Source: Burkholderia catarinensis
GTDB taxonomy: Bacteria > Pseudomonadota > Gammaproteobacteria > Burkholderiales > Burkholderiaceae
Length of the DNA stretch: 64,000 nt
Assembly: GCF_001883705.2 (NCBI RefSeq)
Contig: NZ_MDEQ02000003.1
Location: 1-64,000 of the forward strand
Direction of reading: 5' to 3'
In this document: positions 28,088-37,168 of the stretch, in pieces
Numbering within the stretch: the first letter of the stretch is position 1
How the letters are laid out: each line of letters starts with the position of its first letter
Notes under the pieces: model-generated
What the model was told of the DNA's origin: nothing
Database searches by the model: none
Seen by the model: only the letters and a program-made list of their open reading frames with translations
Translations under genes and position numbers: made by a program

Positions 28088-28113
28088 CGCGCATTGCCAT
28101 CCGGGCGGGCCGG

Positions 28114-28311
28114 ATGAACGGTTTGAAAATACCGGGAACACGGGGAGACAGCGCGCAAGCACGCCGCGTTGGCCCGCATGCCGGCATGGGCATCGTCATC
28201 GCCGTTGTGCAGGTGTTGATGCCCGGCGCGGCCTTCGTGCGGCTTGCGCAGGGCGATGCGCCCGTCACGCTCGACGAAGCGTTCGCGTGGGCGGCGGCGT
28301 CGGCCGGTTGA
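28114..28311 (+). CDS. Possible small protein
   Basis: A 65-residue frame from ATG 28114, 26 bases after the marR stop; a second start at 28186 would leave 41 residues. Contains one hydrophobic stretch (Gly-Ile-Val-Ile-Ala-Val-Val-Gln-Val-Leu-Met). No family recognised and no clear ribosome binding site. Confidence 0.3.
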   Translation: MNGLKIPGTRGDSAQARRVGPHAGMGIVIAVVQVLMPGAAFVRLAQGDAPVTLDEAFAWAAASAG

Positions 28312-28350
28312 GCCGACGCTACCTGTTACGGCTTTGGCGAAGCTGCGTGC

Positions 28351-28848
28351 TCAACGCGCCAGCGCCGCAAGCGTGAACGCCGCCAGATAGAGCCCCACGC
28401 CGTACGACAGATGCGTGATGAGGCTGCGCCGGCGCGCGACGCCCGGATGCGGCGTGCGCGACGCCGCGATGCCGAAACCGAACGCGGGTTGCATCACGAA
28501 GAACGGCGCGACCACGCTCGCGAGGCCGGCGACGAGCGCGGGGAGCGGCGTCGGCGTGCCGATCCATTCCGGGCCCGCGATCACGACGGGCAGCGCCGCG
28601 AACGCGATGCCGATCACGTAATGCGCGATCCAGCCGAGCGTACGTTCTCCCGGCACGGGCGGCGCGGCGACGATCGACGCATGCCGGAACCGGCCGTACA
28701 TCATGTGGCCGATCCAGCGGCCGACCAGCGCATAGTCGAGCGACGGAATGCCGAACGCACGGCGCCGGAACAGCGTCCACAGATCCATCACCAGCGTGGC
28801 GCCCGCACCGATCAGCAGCAGGTTGAACAGGACATCGGGCGGGTTCAT
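28351..28848 (-). CDS. DUF2938 membrane protein
   Basis: 165 residues, four or five transmembrane helices. The pattern Met-Asp-Leu-Trp-x-x-Phe-Arg-Arg-Arg near the start, Gly-Arg-Trp-Ile-Gly-His-Met, Gly-Trp-Ile-Ala-His-Tyr and Gln-Pro-Ala-Phe-Gly-Phe-Gly-Ile-Ala fits DUF2938, whose role is unknown. The divergent MerR gene and a SoxR-like promoter between them suggest inducible expression. Confidence 0.85.
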   Translation of the reverse strand: MNPPDVLFNLLLIGAGATLVMDLWTLFRRRAFGIPSLDYALVGRWIGHMMYGRFRHASIVAAPPVPGERTLGWIAHYVIGIAFAALPVVIAGPEWIGTPTPLPALVAGLASVVAPFFVMQPAFGFGIAASRTPHPGVARRRSLITHLSYGVGLYLAAFTLAALAR

Positions 28849-28955
28849 CGCGCACCTCCGGGGCGGACGGTGACGGTTGCGCGGCGCAGCGGAATACGAG
28901 TCGGTTGCAGCGGTTTCATGTCGGTCGAGGCTTGTCTTTACGGAGTCGGGCGACT

Positions 28956-28986
28956 ATCTTGCAACTTCAAGTTCACTTGAGGTCAA
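28956..28986 (-). promoter_or_regulatory. SoxR-like MerR-type promoter of the DUF2938 gene
   Basis: On the minus strand TTGACC (28981-28986) and CAAGAT (28956-28961) are spaced by 19 bases, the over-long spacer typical of MerR-controlled promoters. The dyad CCTCAAG-TGAA-CTTGAAG (28965-28982) overlaps the spacer. The layout mirrors the E. coli soxS promoter (dyad CCTCAAG-N4-CTTGAGG). Confidence 0.6.
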
Positions 28987-28988
28987 GC

Positions 28989-29414
28989 ATGAGCCGTCTG
29001 GACATTGCGGACGTCGCGCGGCGCTCGGGATTGCCCGCGTCGACGCTGCGCTACTACGAGGAAAAGGGGCTGATCGTCCCGAACGGCCGACACGGGTTGC
29101 GGCGGCAATACGACGAGTCGGTGCTGGAGCGCCTGGCGCTGATCGCGCTCGGCCGCGAGGCCGGTTTTTCGCTCGACGACATCCTCGCGATGGTCGGCGC
29201 GGACGGCCGGCCCGCGATCGATCGCGCGAAGCTTGACGGCAAGGCCGACGAACTCGATCGCACGATCCGCCGTCTTGGCGCCGTGCGCGATGCGCTGCGG
29301 CATGCGGCCGTGTGCCCGGCATCGAACCATCTCGAATGCCCGTCGTTTCAGCAGTTGCTGCGCATCGCCGCGCATCGTCGTCCGGCGCGCCGCACGAAGG
29401 CGGAAGGCGCGTAG
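28989..29414 (+). CDS. MerR family transcriptional regulator
   Basis: 141 residues. N-terminal MerR helix-turn-helix (Asp-Ile-Ala-Asp-Val-Ala-Arg-Arg-Ser-Gly-Leu-Pro-Ala-Ser-Thr-Leu-Arg-Tyr-Tyr-Glu), a dimerisation helix, and two Cys (109 and 117) in Cys-Pro-Ala-Ser-Asn-His-Leu-Glu-Cys-Pro. It lacks the four-Cys iron-sulfur cluster of SoxR, so the signal may be a metal or thiol-reactive compound. ATG 28989 is directly downstream of its operator. Divergent from the DUF2938 gene. Confidence 0.9.
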   Translation: MSRLDIADVARRSGLPASTLRYYEEKGLIVPNGRHGLRRQYDESVLERLALIALGREAGFSLDDILAMVGADGRPAIDRAKLDGKADELDRTIRRLGAVRDALRHAAVCPASNHLECPSFQQLLRIAAHRRPARRTKAEGA

Positions 29415-29654
29415 GCGGTCGGCCTGCGCGATGCGCATTCATCGGCGGGTTGCCGTGGAGGCCCGGCGGCAGGGTGGCGCGCCGCGCGATTCCCGCCGGG
29501 CGTCACGAACAGGAACAACGGGGTTGCCGCGTGTGGTTTTTCTTTCTGCTTTTTGTGCTCGATCTCGATCCGGACCATTCCGATCAACGTTTACGCACGC
29601 TCACCAGCGTGCTCGATGCGGCATTCGACTTCGACGGCGCGTCCGGCGCATGAC

Positions 29655-30536
29655 TCATCCCGCGTAATACACGCGGCATTCCATCTCGCGCCCGCGCACG
29701 ATGCGCTTGCCGACGAGCGAGCCGACCGTTTCGGTGAAGACGGTGCGCTGATGCTCGCACTGCACGGCGTCGTAGAAATAGAGCGAGACCCAGTCCGTCG
29801 GGCGGCAGGCCTCCGGCGTGCGCATGGCGGCATGCAGGCTCAGCACCGTGAAATGCCAGCCGCCCTTGGTCATGTGCATCACGGGCAGCGGCACGTAGCC
29901 GTCCGCGTTCAGGCGTCGGTGCGCGGGCGTCGGCAACACGCCGGCGGCGGCCCTGTTGCGGTACAGGCGGTCGATGTACAGCAGCAGTTCGACAGGGGGT
30001 TCCGTGCCGGGGCCGGCGTTTTGCGCGTGATCCTGCCAGCGCCGGCGGCGGCTCAGCACATCGTCGAGCGCGATGCGGATGCCGGCCGCGCGCCGCGGGC
30101 CGACGCCCGCGATCGTTTCGAGCTGGCCGTTGCGGGCCGCGCGTTCGAGTTCCTCGAGCGTATCGATATGCAGCAGGTCGTGAATGCGCAGCGCGAGCGC
30201 GTGGCCGATGCCCGGCACGGCTTCGAACGCGGATGTGCGTTCGGCGTCGCCGCACAGCCGGTCGAGCTGGCGCCAACGCCCCGTCACCAGCAGCTCGGCG
30301 ATCGCCTGCGCGACGCCCGTGCCGATCTCGGGCAGCGCGCGGAGCGCATCGATGCCACCGGACTCGAACAGCATGCGAACGTCGCGGTCGAGCGCCTCGA
30401 CCGTCCCGGCCGACGCGCGGTAGGCCGCGACCCGGTACGGATTCGCGCCCTGGTCGGCAAGCCGCTGCGCGGCCTCGCGCAGGCAGGCCGCGATATGCCG
30501 GTTTTCCTCGAACGTTTGGCTGACGGTCATCTGCAT
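29655..30536 (-). CDS. Helix-hairpin-helix protein (PolX N-terminal-like)
   Basis: 293 residues. The N-terminal half matches the DNA-binding 8-kDa and HhH region of family X polymerases: Ala-Asn-Pro-Tyr-Arg-Val-Ala-Ala-Tyr, Leu-Pro-Glu-Ile-Gly-Thr-Gly-Val-Ala and Val-Pro-Gly-Ile-Gly-x-x-Leu-Ala, then Ile-Ala-Gly-Val-Gly-Pro-Arg-Arg-Ala. No polymerase or exonuclease domain follows; the C-terminal 120 residues are of unknown type. ATG 30536 or 30530 are equally good; a GTG at 30572 would extend it by 12 residues. Probably binds DNA ends or gaps. Confidence 0.8.
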   Translation of the reverse strand: MQMTVSQTFEENRHIAACLREAAQRLADQGANPYRVAAYRASAGTVEALDRDVRMLFESGGIDALRALPEIGTGVAQAIAELLVTGRWRQLDRLCGDAERTSAFEAVPGIGHALALRIHDLLHIDTLEELERAARNGQLETIAGVGPRRAAGIRIALDDVLSRRRRWQDHAQNAGPGTEPPVELLLYIDRLYRNRAAAGVLPTPAHRRLNADGYVPLPVMHMTKGGWHFTVLSLHAAMRTPEACRPTDWVSLYFYDAVQCEHQRTVFTETVGSLVGKRIVRGREMECRVYYAG

Positions 30537-30715
30537 GGGAGGGACCAGGGGAAGCGCAAACGGAATGGACACGGCGAGCGATACGCCGGTCGGCTTTTAC
30601 CATTGTCGCGACACGCGATCAAGAAAACTTGACGCACGTCAATGGCAAACGTAGCACAGGCGCGAAGCGCACGGTCGTGCCGGTTGGCGGCACGACCGTG
30701 CGTCGCGCGACGCGA

Positions 30716-32245
30716 TCAAGCGTCGAGAAACGACTGCGCGTTCTCGGCCTCGGCGGCCGTGCGCAGCGCGGCGAGCGCCCGTTTCTCGATCTGCCGCACG
30801 CGTTCACGCGACATGCCAGCGTCCTGCGCGATCGTGTCGTAGGTATCGGGCTCGGTGCCGCCGAGGCCGAACCGCCGGCGCAACACGTCGGCCTCGGCCG
30901 GCGTGACCGACCGGAGCAGCGACGTCACGCATTCGCGCATGCGCGTATCGGCCAGTTGCTCGAACGGGCTGGCCGACGCCTGATCCTCGATCAGATCCAC
31001 GAGGCCGGTGTCCGCGTCGGGCAGCGGCGTGTCGAGCGAGACGGGCTCGGCGGGCAGCGCGAGCACCGCGCGCAGTTTATCTTCGTCGAAGCCGGTTTCG
31101 GCTGCGAGTTCGGCCGGCGTTGCCCGGCGGCCCGTGCGCTGGCGAAAGCGCAGCGCATGTCGCTGCACGCGCTGGTACTGGTCGCCGACGTGCACGGGTA
31201 CGCGGATCGTGCGCGAGCGATCCGCAACCGCGCGCGCGATCGCCTGGCGGATCCACCAGGTCGCATAGGTCGAGAACTTGAACCCGCGCCGGTATTCGAA
31301 TTTCTCGATCGCGCGCATCAGCCCGAGGCAGCCGTCCTGCACGAGATCGGACAGGTCGACGCCGCGATTCATGTATTTGCGCGCGATCGACAGCACGAGC
31401 CGCAGGTTCGCCTCGAGCATCGCGCGCGTGGCGTCGCGCACCTTCTGCTGGCCGTCGGTGAGCGCGGCCGCGAGCGCCCGCCGGGCGACCGCGTCGAAGC
31501 AGGCGGCTTCGCCCGCCGCGGTGTCGTGCGGTGCTGCCGCGAGCGTGCGCACGACGCGGCTCGCATCGTCGACGGCCGGCGCGACCCATGCGATCGAGCC
31601 GAGCAGGGCGGCCATGCGGTTGCGGGCGTCGCGGCATTCGGCCGATCGGAAGCCATGCGCATGCAATGCGCCGCGCAACGCAGAGAGCGCCGCCTGCAGC
31701 GCATCGTGGCTGGCGGGCACGGGGGTGTCGTCGTCATCGGATGGCTCGGCTGCGCCGGTCGCACCCGTTGCGCGGTGACGCGCAAGCAGCGCTTCGACCG
31801 CCGCCGGACAGCCGGCGAGCGCGTGCAGGATCTGATGGCGACCCGTCTCGATCTCGCGGGCCAGCACGATTTCGCCTTCGCGCGTGAGCAGCGGCACCGC
31901 CTGCATGCGCCGCATGTAGAGCGCGAGCGGATCGGTCGACGCGCTCGTGCCGCGTGCGAGGTCGCGGAGCAGGGTTCGGCCTTCGTCGAGCGCGTCGCGA
32001 TCGACGTCGACAGGCGCCGTGCCGGCGAACGGCGCAGGCGCGGCCGGCTCGTCGAGCACGGCGATGCCGATGTCGGCGAGCGCGGCGCGCACGACGTCGA
32101 GCCCGTCGGGGCTGTCGCTTTCGGGCGGCAGCGCGTCGACGAGGTCGGCGTGTGTCAGATAACCCTGTTCGCCGGCGAGCGCCAGCAACTGGATGATCGG
32201 ATCGAGCGGCGTTTCCGCCCGGAGAGTGGGGCGTGGCGTGGTCAT
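30716..32245 (-). CDS. RpoD-like RNA polymerase sigma factor (accessory paralogue)
   Basis: 509 residues. Region 1.1-like start ([11 protein letters not shown]), a non-conserved insert at about 130-270, region 2 ([12 protein letters not shown], [13 protein letters not shown]) and region 4 (Ser-Arg-Glu-Arg-Val-Arg-Gln-Ile-Glu) are complete. It is shorter than the housekeeping RpoD of these bacteria and has divergent regions 1 and 3, so it is a second, group 1/2-like sigma factor. No anti-sigma gene adjoins it. Confidence 0.9.
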   Translation of the reverse strand: MTTPRPTLRAETPLDPIIQLLALAGEQGYLTHADLVDALPPESDSPDGLDVVRAALADIGIAVLDEPAAPAPFAGTAPVDVDRDALDEGRTLLRDLARGTSASTDPLALYMRRMQAVPLLTREGEIVLAREIETGRHQILHALAGCPAAVEALLARHRATGATGAAEPSDDDDTPVPASHDALQAALSALRGALHAHGFRSAECRDARNRMAALLGSIAWVAPAVDDASRVVRTLAAAPHDTAAGEAACFDAVARRALAAALTDGQQKVRDATRAMLEANLRLVLSIARKYMNRGVDLSDLVQDGCLGLMRAIEKFEYRRGFKFSTYATWWIRQAIARAVADRSRTIRVPVHVGDQYQRVQRHALRFRQRTGRRATPAELAAETGFDEDKLRAVLALPAEPVSLDTPLPDADTGLVDLIEDQASASPFEQLADTRMRECVTSLLRSVTPAEADVLRRRFGLGGTEPDTYDTIAQDAGMSRERVRQIEKRALAALRTAAEAENAQSFLDA

Positions 32246-32542
32246 GTCGATGGCGGCGTGAGCCGCGCTCCTGTCTGGGCGGGCCGAAGTCCGCCGGTTT
32301 GCGGCCACCGGGTGTCCGCGAACGCCCGTTCGCGCCGGTCAGCCTGACATCGTTCAAGTTGAGGGCATTTGCGCCAACTTCAATGCGGGTGCGGCAGACG
32401 TGCCAGCACGCGGCATGCCCGCGCGACCGTCCGGCGCAGGAAACAAAAAGTAACCGATCATACGCCCGGAAATATGCTGGGGACGTAATCTAGAGTCAGG
32501 CGCGCGCCCTGCGGCGACGCGCGGATTCTGCCGGAGCACGAG
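32246..32542. other. Divergent intergenic region, sigma factor / lipoprotein
   Basis: 297 bases. Contains an imperfect inverted repeat TTCAAGTTG (32353-32361) / CAACTTCAA (32375-32383), a plausible regulator site, and AT-richer sequence at 32440-32500 before the lipoprotein gene. No RNA gene seen. Confidence 0.4.
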
Positions 32543-32962
32543 ATGAACCCGATTCCTGCCGCGAGGCCCACCGTCATCGCGCTGGCCGCGCTGACGCTCG
32601 GCGGCTGCTACTACACGAGCCCGTACGGCTATGCACCTTATTACGCGCCGGTGCCCGCTACGGTGGCGCAGCGCGAAATCCCGGTTGTGCCGGCTACGCC
32701 CGGTCCGGCCCCTTCACCGGCGCCCGACACGGCGGCCGACATCGGTACGCCGGCACCGGTGTATGTCGCGCCGGCCTATGTGCCGCCGCCGTATCCGTAC
32801 TACCCCGCATACTACCCGGGCTGGTACGGGCCGCCCGTCACGATCGGCTTCTGGGGCGGTTGGGGCGGCGGCTACTGGGGCGGGCGCGGCGGGTACTGGC
32901 GTCGTCCGTGGGGCGGCGGGCATTGGGGTGGCGGCCACTGGGGCGGCGGCCGCCGGCACTGA
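32543..32962 (+). CDS. Lipoprotein with Pro/Tyr- and Gly/Trp-rich tail
   Basis: 139 residues. The signal peptide ends in a lipobox Leu-Gly-Gly-Cys (Cys at about 22), so it is predicted to be lipid-anchored in the envelope. The mature part is Tyr/Pro-rich then Gly-Gly-Trp-Gly and Gly-His-Trp repeats to the end. Function unknown; it is followed after 30 bases by another exported protein gene, probably co-transcribed. Confidence 0.75.
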   Translation: MNPIPAARPTVIALAALTLGGCYYTSPYGYAPYYAPVPATVAQREIPVVPATPGPAPSPAPDTAADIGTPAPVYVAPAYVPPPYPYYPAYYPGWYGPPVTIGFWGGWGGGYWGGRGGYWRRPWGGGHWGGGHWGGGRRH

Positions 32963-32992
32963 CCGGCGCGCGGCACCGCGCGGGAGAGCATC

Positions 32993-33811
32993 ATGAGGAA
33001 CACGATTGTCCGATGTCTGTGCGTCGTCCTGGTCGGCTTCGCGGCCGTGCCGGGCGCCGCCAATGCGCAGAGCAGCGCTTACACGAACTCGCCGGCCGAG
33101 CTGTACGCCGGGCCGGCGCCCGACTATCCGGTGGTCGCGCAGATTCCGCCGGACACCGCGCTGGAAGTATTTGGCTGCATGAGCGACTACTCGTGGTGCG
33201 ACGTCGCGCTGCCGGGCGTGCGCGGCTGGATCGATGCGCAGTTGCTCGAGTATCCGTACCAGGGTAACTATGTGCCGTTGCTCGAATACGGCGCGATCAT
33301 CGGTATCCCGGTGACCGGATTCGCGATCGGCGCGTACTGGGATCGTTATTACCGACACCGCCCGTGGTATCACGACCGCGATCGCTGGGCGCATCGTCCG
33401 GAGCCGAGGCTCGGCCCCGGGGGCTGGCCGCCGGGACAAGGGCGTCAGCAACCGGGCCAGCCGATGCAGGTCGCACCAGGCGGCTCGCCGCCCGTGCATG
33501 ACGCGCGGCCGTCGGCCGCACGCGGCGGCTGGAACGGCGCGATCCGCACGCAGCCGCCGGCTGCACCTGCGCCGGCACCTGCACAGATGCCGGGCGCCGT
33601 GCACAATGCGCGTCCGGCCGAGGCACCGCCGGCGGCCGTGTTGCGTCCGCAGCCGGCGCCGGGCGGCGAGGCACGTACGATGCCGCCGCCGGTGCGTCAG
33701 GGTGGTGGTGGTGGCGGTGGCGGTGGCGGTGGCGGTGGCGCGCGGCCGCAAGGTGGCGGAAACCACGGTGGCGATGGCGGAGGCGGCAGCCACGACGAAT
33801 ACCGTCGCTGA
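32993..33811 (+). CDS. Exported SH3-like domain protein with Gly-rich tail
   Basis: 272 residues. Sec signal (cleavage near Ala-Asn-Ala-Gln), then a bacterial SH3 domain at about 30-90 (Leu-Tyr-Ala-Gly-Pro-Ala-Pro-Asp-Tyr-Pro-Val-Val and Gly-Trp-Ile-Asp). The rest is Pro/Arg/Gln-rich and ends in a long Gly run encoded by tandem GGT/GGC codons (about 33701-33740). SH3b domains bind peptidoglycan or other envelope ligands. Repeat-length changes would keep the frame. Confidence 0.8.
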   Translation: MRNTIVRCLCVVLVGFAAVPGAANAQSSAYTNSPAELYAGPAPDYPVVAQIPPDTALEVFGCMSDYSWCDVALPGVRGWIDAQLLEYPYQGNYVPLLEYGAIIGIPVTGFAIGAYWDRYYRHRPWYHDRDRWAHRPEPRLGPGGWPPGQGRQQPGQPMQVAPGGSPPVHDARPSAARGGWNGAIRTQPPAAPAPAPAQMPGAVHNARPAEAPPAAVLRPQPAPGGEARTMPPPVRQGGGGGGGGGGGGGARPQGGGNHGGDGGGGSHDEYRR

Positions 33812-33841
33812 CGGCGCCCCGGTTTCTCCTGGCGCCGGACG

Positions 33842-33868
33842 AAAAAAAGCCGCTCCGGAGAGCGGCTT
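33842..33868 (-). terminator. Rho-independent terminator after ilvD
   Basis: Stem of 9 bp, AAGCCGCTC (33847-33855) with GAGCGGCTT (33860-33868), loop CGGA. On the minus strand it is followed by seven T residues, as expected for ilvD, which ends 134 bases before it. It may also slow plus-strand transcription from the SH3 gene. Confidence 0.8.
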
Positions 33869-34001
33869 CTGGATCGGGCGAATGGGCGGCTGGCGGTCGT
33901 GAAACCGCCGCGTGACTGGCTGTCCGTTGCCGGATGCCCGTCGTCGGTAGGCCGCCCCCGGATGCTCGTCGTCGGATGGCCGCCCCCGGATGCCCGTCGC
34001 G

Positions 34002-35861
34002 TCAGTCCTCAAGCAGCGACAGGTCGCGCACTGCACCCTTGTCGGCCGACATCACCAGCTTCGCGTACGCCTTCAGCGCCGCGGACACCTTGCGCGGGCG
34101 CGGCTGCGCCGGCTTCCAGCCCTTCGCGTTCTGCTCTTCGCGGCGGCGCGCCAGCTCCTCGTCCGACACCAGCACGTCGATCGTGCGGTTCGGAATGTCG
34201 ATGCGGATCCTGTCGCCGTTGCGCACGAGGCCGATTGCACCGCCCGCTGCCGCTTCCGGCGAGCAGTGGCCGATCGACAAACCCGACGTGCCGCCCGAGA
34301 AGCGGCCGTCCGTCAGCAGCGCGCATGCCTTGCCGAGCCCCTTCGACTTGATGTAGCTGGTCGGGTAGAGCATTTCCTGCATGCCGGGGCCGCCCTTCGG
34401 GCCTTCGTAGCGCACGATCACCACGTCGCCGGCCTTGACCTTGTCGTTCAGGATGTTCTCGACCGCTTCATCCTGCGATTCGGTCACGTGAGCCGAGCCC
34501 TCGAACACGAGGATGCTCTCGTCGACGCCGGCCGTCTTCACCACGCAGCCGTCGAGCGCGATGTTGCCCGTCAGCACGGCGAGGCCGCCTTCCTTCGAGA
34601 ACGCATGCTCGTACGAGCGGATGCAGCCTTCCGCGCGGTCGAGGTCGAGGCTCGGCCAGCGCGTGTCCTGGCTGAACGCGACCTGCGTCGGGACGCCGGC
34701 CGGGCCGGCCAGGTAGAACGTGCGGACCGCTTCGTCCTGCGTGCGGACGATGTCCCACTGGTCCAGTGCATCCTTCAGGGTCGGCGCGTGCACGGTCGGC
34801 ACGTCGGTGTGCAGCTTGCCGGCGCGCTCGAGCTCGCCGAGGATCGCCATGATGCCGCCTGCGCGGTGCACGTCCTCGATGTGGTACTTGTTCGTGTTCG
34901 GCGCGACCTTGCACAGTTGCGGCACGGAGCGCGACAGGCGATCGATGTCCTTCATCGTGAAGTCGATGCCGGCTTCCTGCGCGATCGCCAGCAGGTGCAG
35001 GATCGTGTTGGTCGACCCGCCCATCGCGATGTCGAGCGTGATCGCGTTCTCGAACGCCTTGAAGCCGACCGAACGCGGCAGCACGCGCGCGTCGTCCTGC
35101 TCGTAGTGCTGGCGCGTCAGTTCGACGATGCGGCGGCCGGCGCGCTTGAACAGTTGTTCGCGATCGGCGTGCGTGGCGACCACCGTGCCGTTGCCGGGCA
35201 GCGACAGGCCGAGCGCTTCGGTCAGGCAGTTCATCGAGTTCGCGGTGAACATGCCCGAGCACGAGCCGCAGGTCGGGCAGGCCGAACGTTCGACTTCGGC
35301 GACTTCGGCGTCGGAATACGACGGGTCGACCGCGATCACCATCGCGTCGACGAGGTCGAGCTTCTTCAGTTCGAGGGTCTTGGTCACCGGGTTCGCGAGG
35401 CGCGTCTTGCCGGCTTCCATCGGGCCGCCCGACACGAAGATCACCGGAATGTCGAGGCGCATCGCGGCCATCAGCATCCCCGGCGTGATTTTGTCGCAGT
35501 TCGAGATGCACACCATCGCGTCCGCGCAGTGCGCGTTCACCATGTATTCGACCGAGTCGGCGATGATGTCGCGGCTCGGCAGCGAATAGAGCATGCCGTC
35601 GTGGCCCATCGCGATGCCGTCGTCGACCGCGATCGTGTTGAATTCCTTCGCGACGCCGCCGGCGGCCTCGATCTCGCGCGCGACGAGCTGGCCGAGATCC
35701 TTCAGGTGCACGTGCCCGGGCACGAACTGGGTGAACGAGTTGACGACCGCGATGATCGGCTTCGAGAAATCGTCGTCTTTCATGCCGGTGGCGCGCCACA
35801 GCGAGCGCGCGCCTGCCATGTTGCGGCCGGCGGTAGAGGTTTTGGAACGGTAAGTGGGCAT
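34002..35861 (-). CDS. ilvD: Dihydroxy-acid dehydratase
   Basis: 619 residues, the long [4Fe-4S]-type IlvD that makes the 2-oxo acids for valine and isoleucine (third step of branched-chain synthesis). Cys motifs Ile-Ser-Asn-Cys-Asp-Lys and [11 protein letters not shown] hold the cluster ligands; Gly-Arg-Phe-Ser-Gly-Gly-Thr-Ser-Gly is near the C-terminus. The frame stays open to 35963 but ATG 35861 (Met-Pro-Thr-Tyr-Arg-Ser) matches the family start. Monocistronic. Confidence 0.97.
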   Translation of the reverse strand: MPTYRSKTSTAGRNMAGARSLWRATGMKDDDFSKPIIAVVNSFTQFVPGHVHLKDLGQLVAREIEAAGGVAKEFNTIAVDDGIAMGHDGMLYSLPSRDIIADSVEYMVNAHCADAMVCISNCDKITPGMLMAAMRLDIPVIFVSGGPMEAGKTRLANPVTKTLELKKLDLVDAMVIAVDPSYSDAEVAEVERSACPTCGSCSGMFTANSMNCLTEALGLSLPGNGTVVATHADREQLFKRAGRRIVELTRQHYEQDDARVLPRSVGFKAFENAITLDIAMGGSTNTILHLLAIAQEAGIDFTMKDIDRLSRSVPQLCKVAPNTNKYHIEDVHRAGGIMAILGELERAGKLHTDVPTVHAPTLKDALDQWDIVRTQDEAVRTFYLAGPAGVPTQVAFSQDTRWPSLDLDRAEGCIRSYEHAFSKEGGLAVLTGNIALDGCVVKTAGVDESILVFEGSAHVTESQDEAVENILNDKVKAGDVVIVRYEGPKGGPGMQEMLYPTSYIKSKGLGKACALLTDGRFSGGTSGLSIGHCSPEAAAGGAIGLVRNGDRIRIDIPNRTIDVLVSDEELARRREEQNAKGWKPAQPRPRKVSAALKAYAKLVMSADKGAVRDLSLLED

Positions 35862-36089
35862 CGTGGTTGCTGAAGAAATATCGCGGGAAAAGGGTGGAGG
35901 CACGGGGAATAAAGGCCTCTCTCGCGCCCGTGCGAACAACCTCTTGAGCTGCGCCCTGGGCAAACCGGGCGATTATCCCACACCCGCCGCGGGCGTGGCG
36001 CCCGCGGGGCCGGCAACCGGCGCGGGCGGCGTGCCTGGCGCGGAACGGGCGGGCGGCTGCGGGGCGCCTGCGCGACCGGCTCGGGAGGC

Positions 36090-36132
36090 GGCCGGATCAC
36101 GCATCGATCGGCGATGAATGCGTGATCCGGCC
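36090..36132 (-). terminator. 15-bp perfect stem-loop after the Ldh-family gene
   Basis: Arms GGCCGGATCACGCAT (36090-36104) and its exact complement (36118-36132) with a 13-base loop, 13 bases beyond the stop of the Ldh-family gene. There is no U-run, so it is either a terminator of the weak type or a 3'-end stabilising hairpin for the leftward hydroxyproline transcript. Confidence 0.5.
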
Positions 36133-36145
36133 CCGCGTTTCGGCG

Positions 36146-37168
36146 TCAGTCGAGCAGCGTCAGGATCTCGTCGTACAGCGCCTTCGGAATCCGCACGCCG
36201 TGCGCGATGCTGCGCGCGCGGGCGTCGAAGCGGCGTTGCGACGGCAGCCGCGCGCCCTGCGCGACGATCGATTCGAACATCCGTTCGCCGCGCGCGAGCC
36301 CCGCGTCGAGATCGTCGCCGAGGAACACCTTCGGGTCGAACGCGATCACGAGCTCGCCGTGGCACGGCGTCGCGCCGACGCCTTCGTCGAAGTCCATCGA
36401 CTCGCGGCTCGTCATGTCGCCGATCAGCGCACCGCCGAGCAGCTCGACCATTGCCGCGAGCGCCGAACCCTTGTGGCCGCCGAACGTGCGCATCGCACCC
36501 TGCAGCGCGGCCTTCGGGTCGGTGGTCGGCTGGCCGTCGGCGTCGATCGCCCAGTGCGGCGGAATCGCCTTGCCTTGCTTCGCGTGCAGCTCGATGTCGC
36601 CGCGCGCGATCGCGCTCGTCGCGAAATCGAACACGAACGGCTCGCTGCCCGGACGCGGCCACGCGAACGCGATCGGGTTCGTGCCGAACACCGGCTCGCG
36701 GCCGCCTTCCGGCGCGACCCAGCTGTGGCTCGGGTTCATCGCGATGCCGACCAGCCCTGCGGCGGCGATCGCCTCGACCTCGGGCCACAGCGCGGAGAAG
36801 TGGTAGCAGTGGTTGATCGCCATCGCGGCGATGCCGTGCTGCTTCGCCATCCCGACGAGCACGGGCAGCCCGGTCTCGAAGCTCAGCAGCGAGAAGCCGC
36901 GATGCGCATCGACCGCGACGATCGACGACGACAGCCGGCGCAACGTCGGCACGGCTTGCGGATCGACCTTGCCTTTCTTCAGCGAACGCACGCAGACGAG
37001 CAGCCGGTACACGCCGTGCGAATGGCATTCGTCGCGCTGGCCCTGCGTGATCACGTTGGCGATCGCGTGCGCATGCGCGTCGGACATCCCGTTGTGCGTC
37101 AGCACGCGCAGCGCGAGCGCATGGACTTCATCGAGCGACAGGACGACGTCGGCCGTTTGCTCAGACAT
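36146..37168 (-). CDS. Ldh-family (malate/lactate-type) oxidoreductase, probable imino-acid reductase
   Basis: 340 residues. The family landmarks [11 protein letters not shown], [11 protein letters not shown] and Gly-Gly-His-Lys-Gly-Ser-Ala-Leu identify the NAD(P)H-dependent Ldh/YiaK type fold. Relatives include delta-1-pyrroline/piperideine-2-carboxylate reductase (DpkA). Placed in a hydroxyproline locus, reduction of a pyrroline carboxylate (from 3-hydroxyproline or D-proline) is likely; malate or ureidoglycolate dehydrogenase is a weaker alternative. Overlaps the aldehyde dehydrogenase gene by 8 bases. Confidence 0.8.
   Translation of the reverse strand: MSEQTADVVLSLDEVHALALRVLTHNGMSDAHAHAIANVITQGQRDECHSHGVYRLLVCVRSLKKGKVDPQAVPTLRRLSSSIVAVDAHRGFSLLSFETGLPVLVGMAKQHGIAAMAINHCYHFSALWPEVEAIAAAGLVGIAMNPSHSWVAPEGGREPVFGTNPIAFAWPRPGSEPFVFDFATSAIARGDIELHAKQGKAIPPHWAIDADGQPTTDPKAALQGAMRTFGGHKGSALAAMVELLGGALIGDMTSRESMDFDEGVGATPCHGELVIAFDPKVFLGDDLDAGLARGERMFESIVAQGARLPSQRRFDARARSIAHGVRIPKALYDEILTLLD

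Noticed and set aside
28989-29414. SoxR itself
   Set aside because: The promoter resembles SoxR sites but the protein has only two C-terminal Cys, not the four needed for the iron-sulfur cluster.
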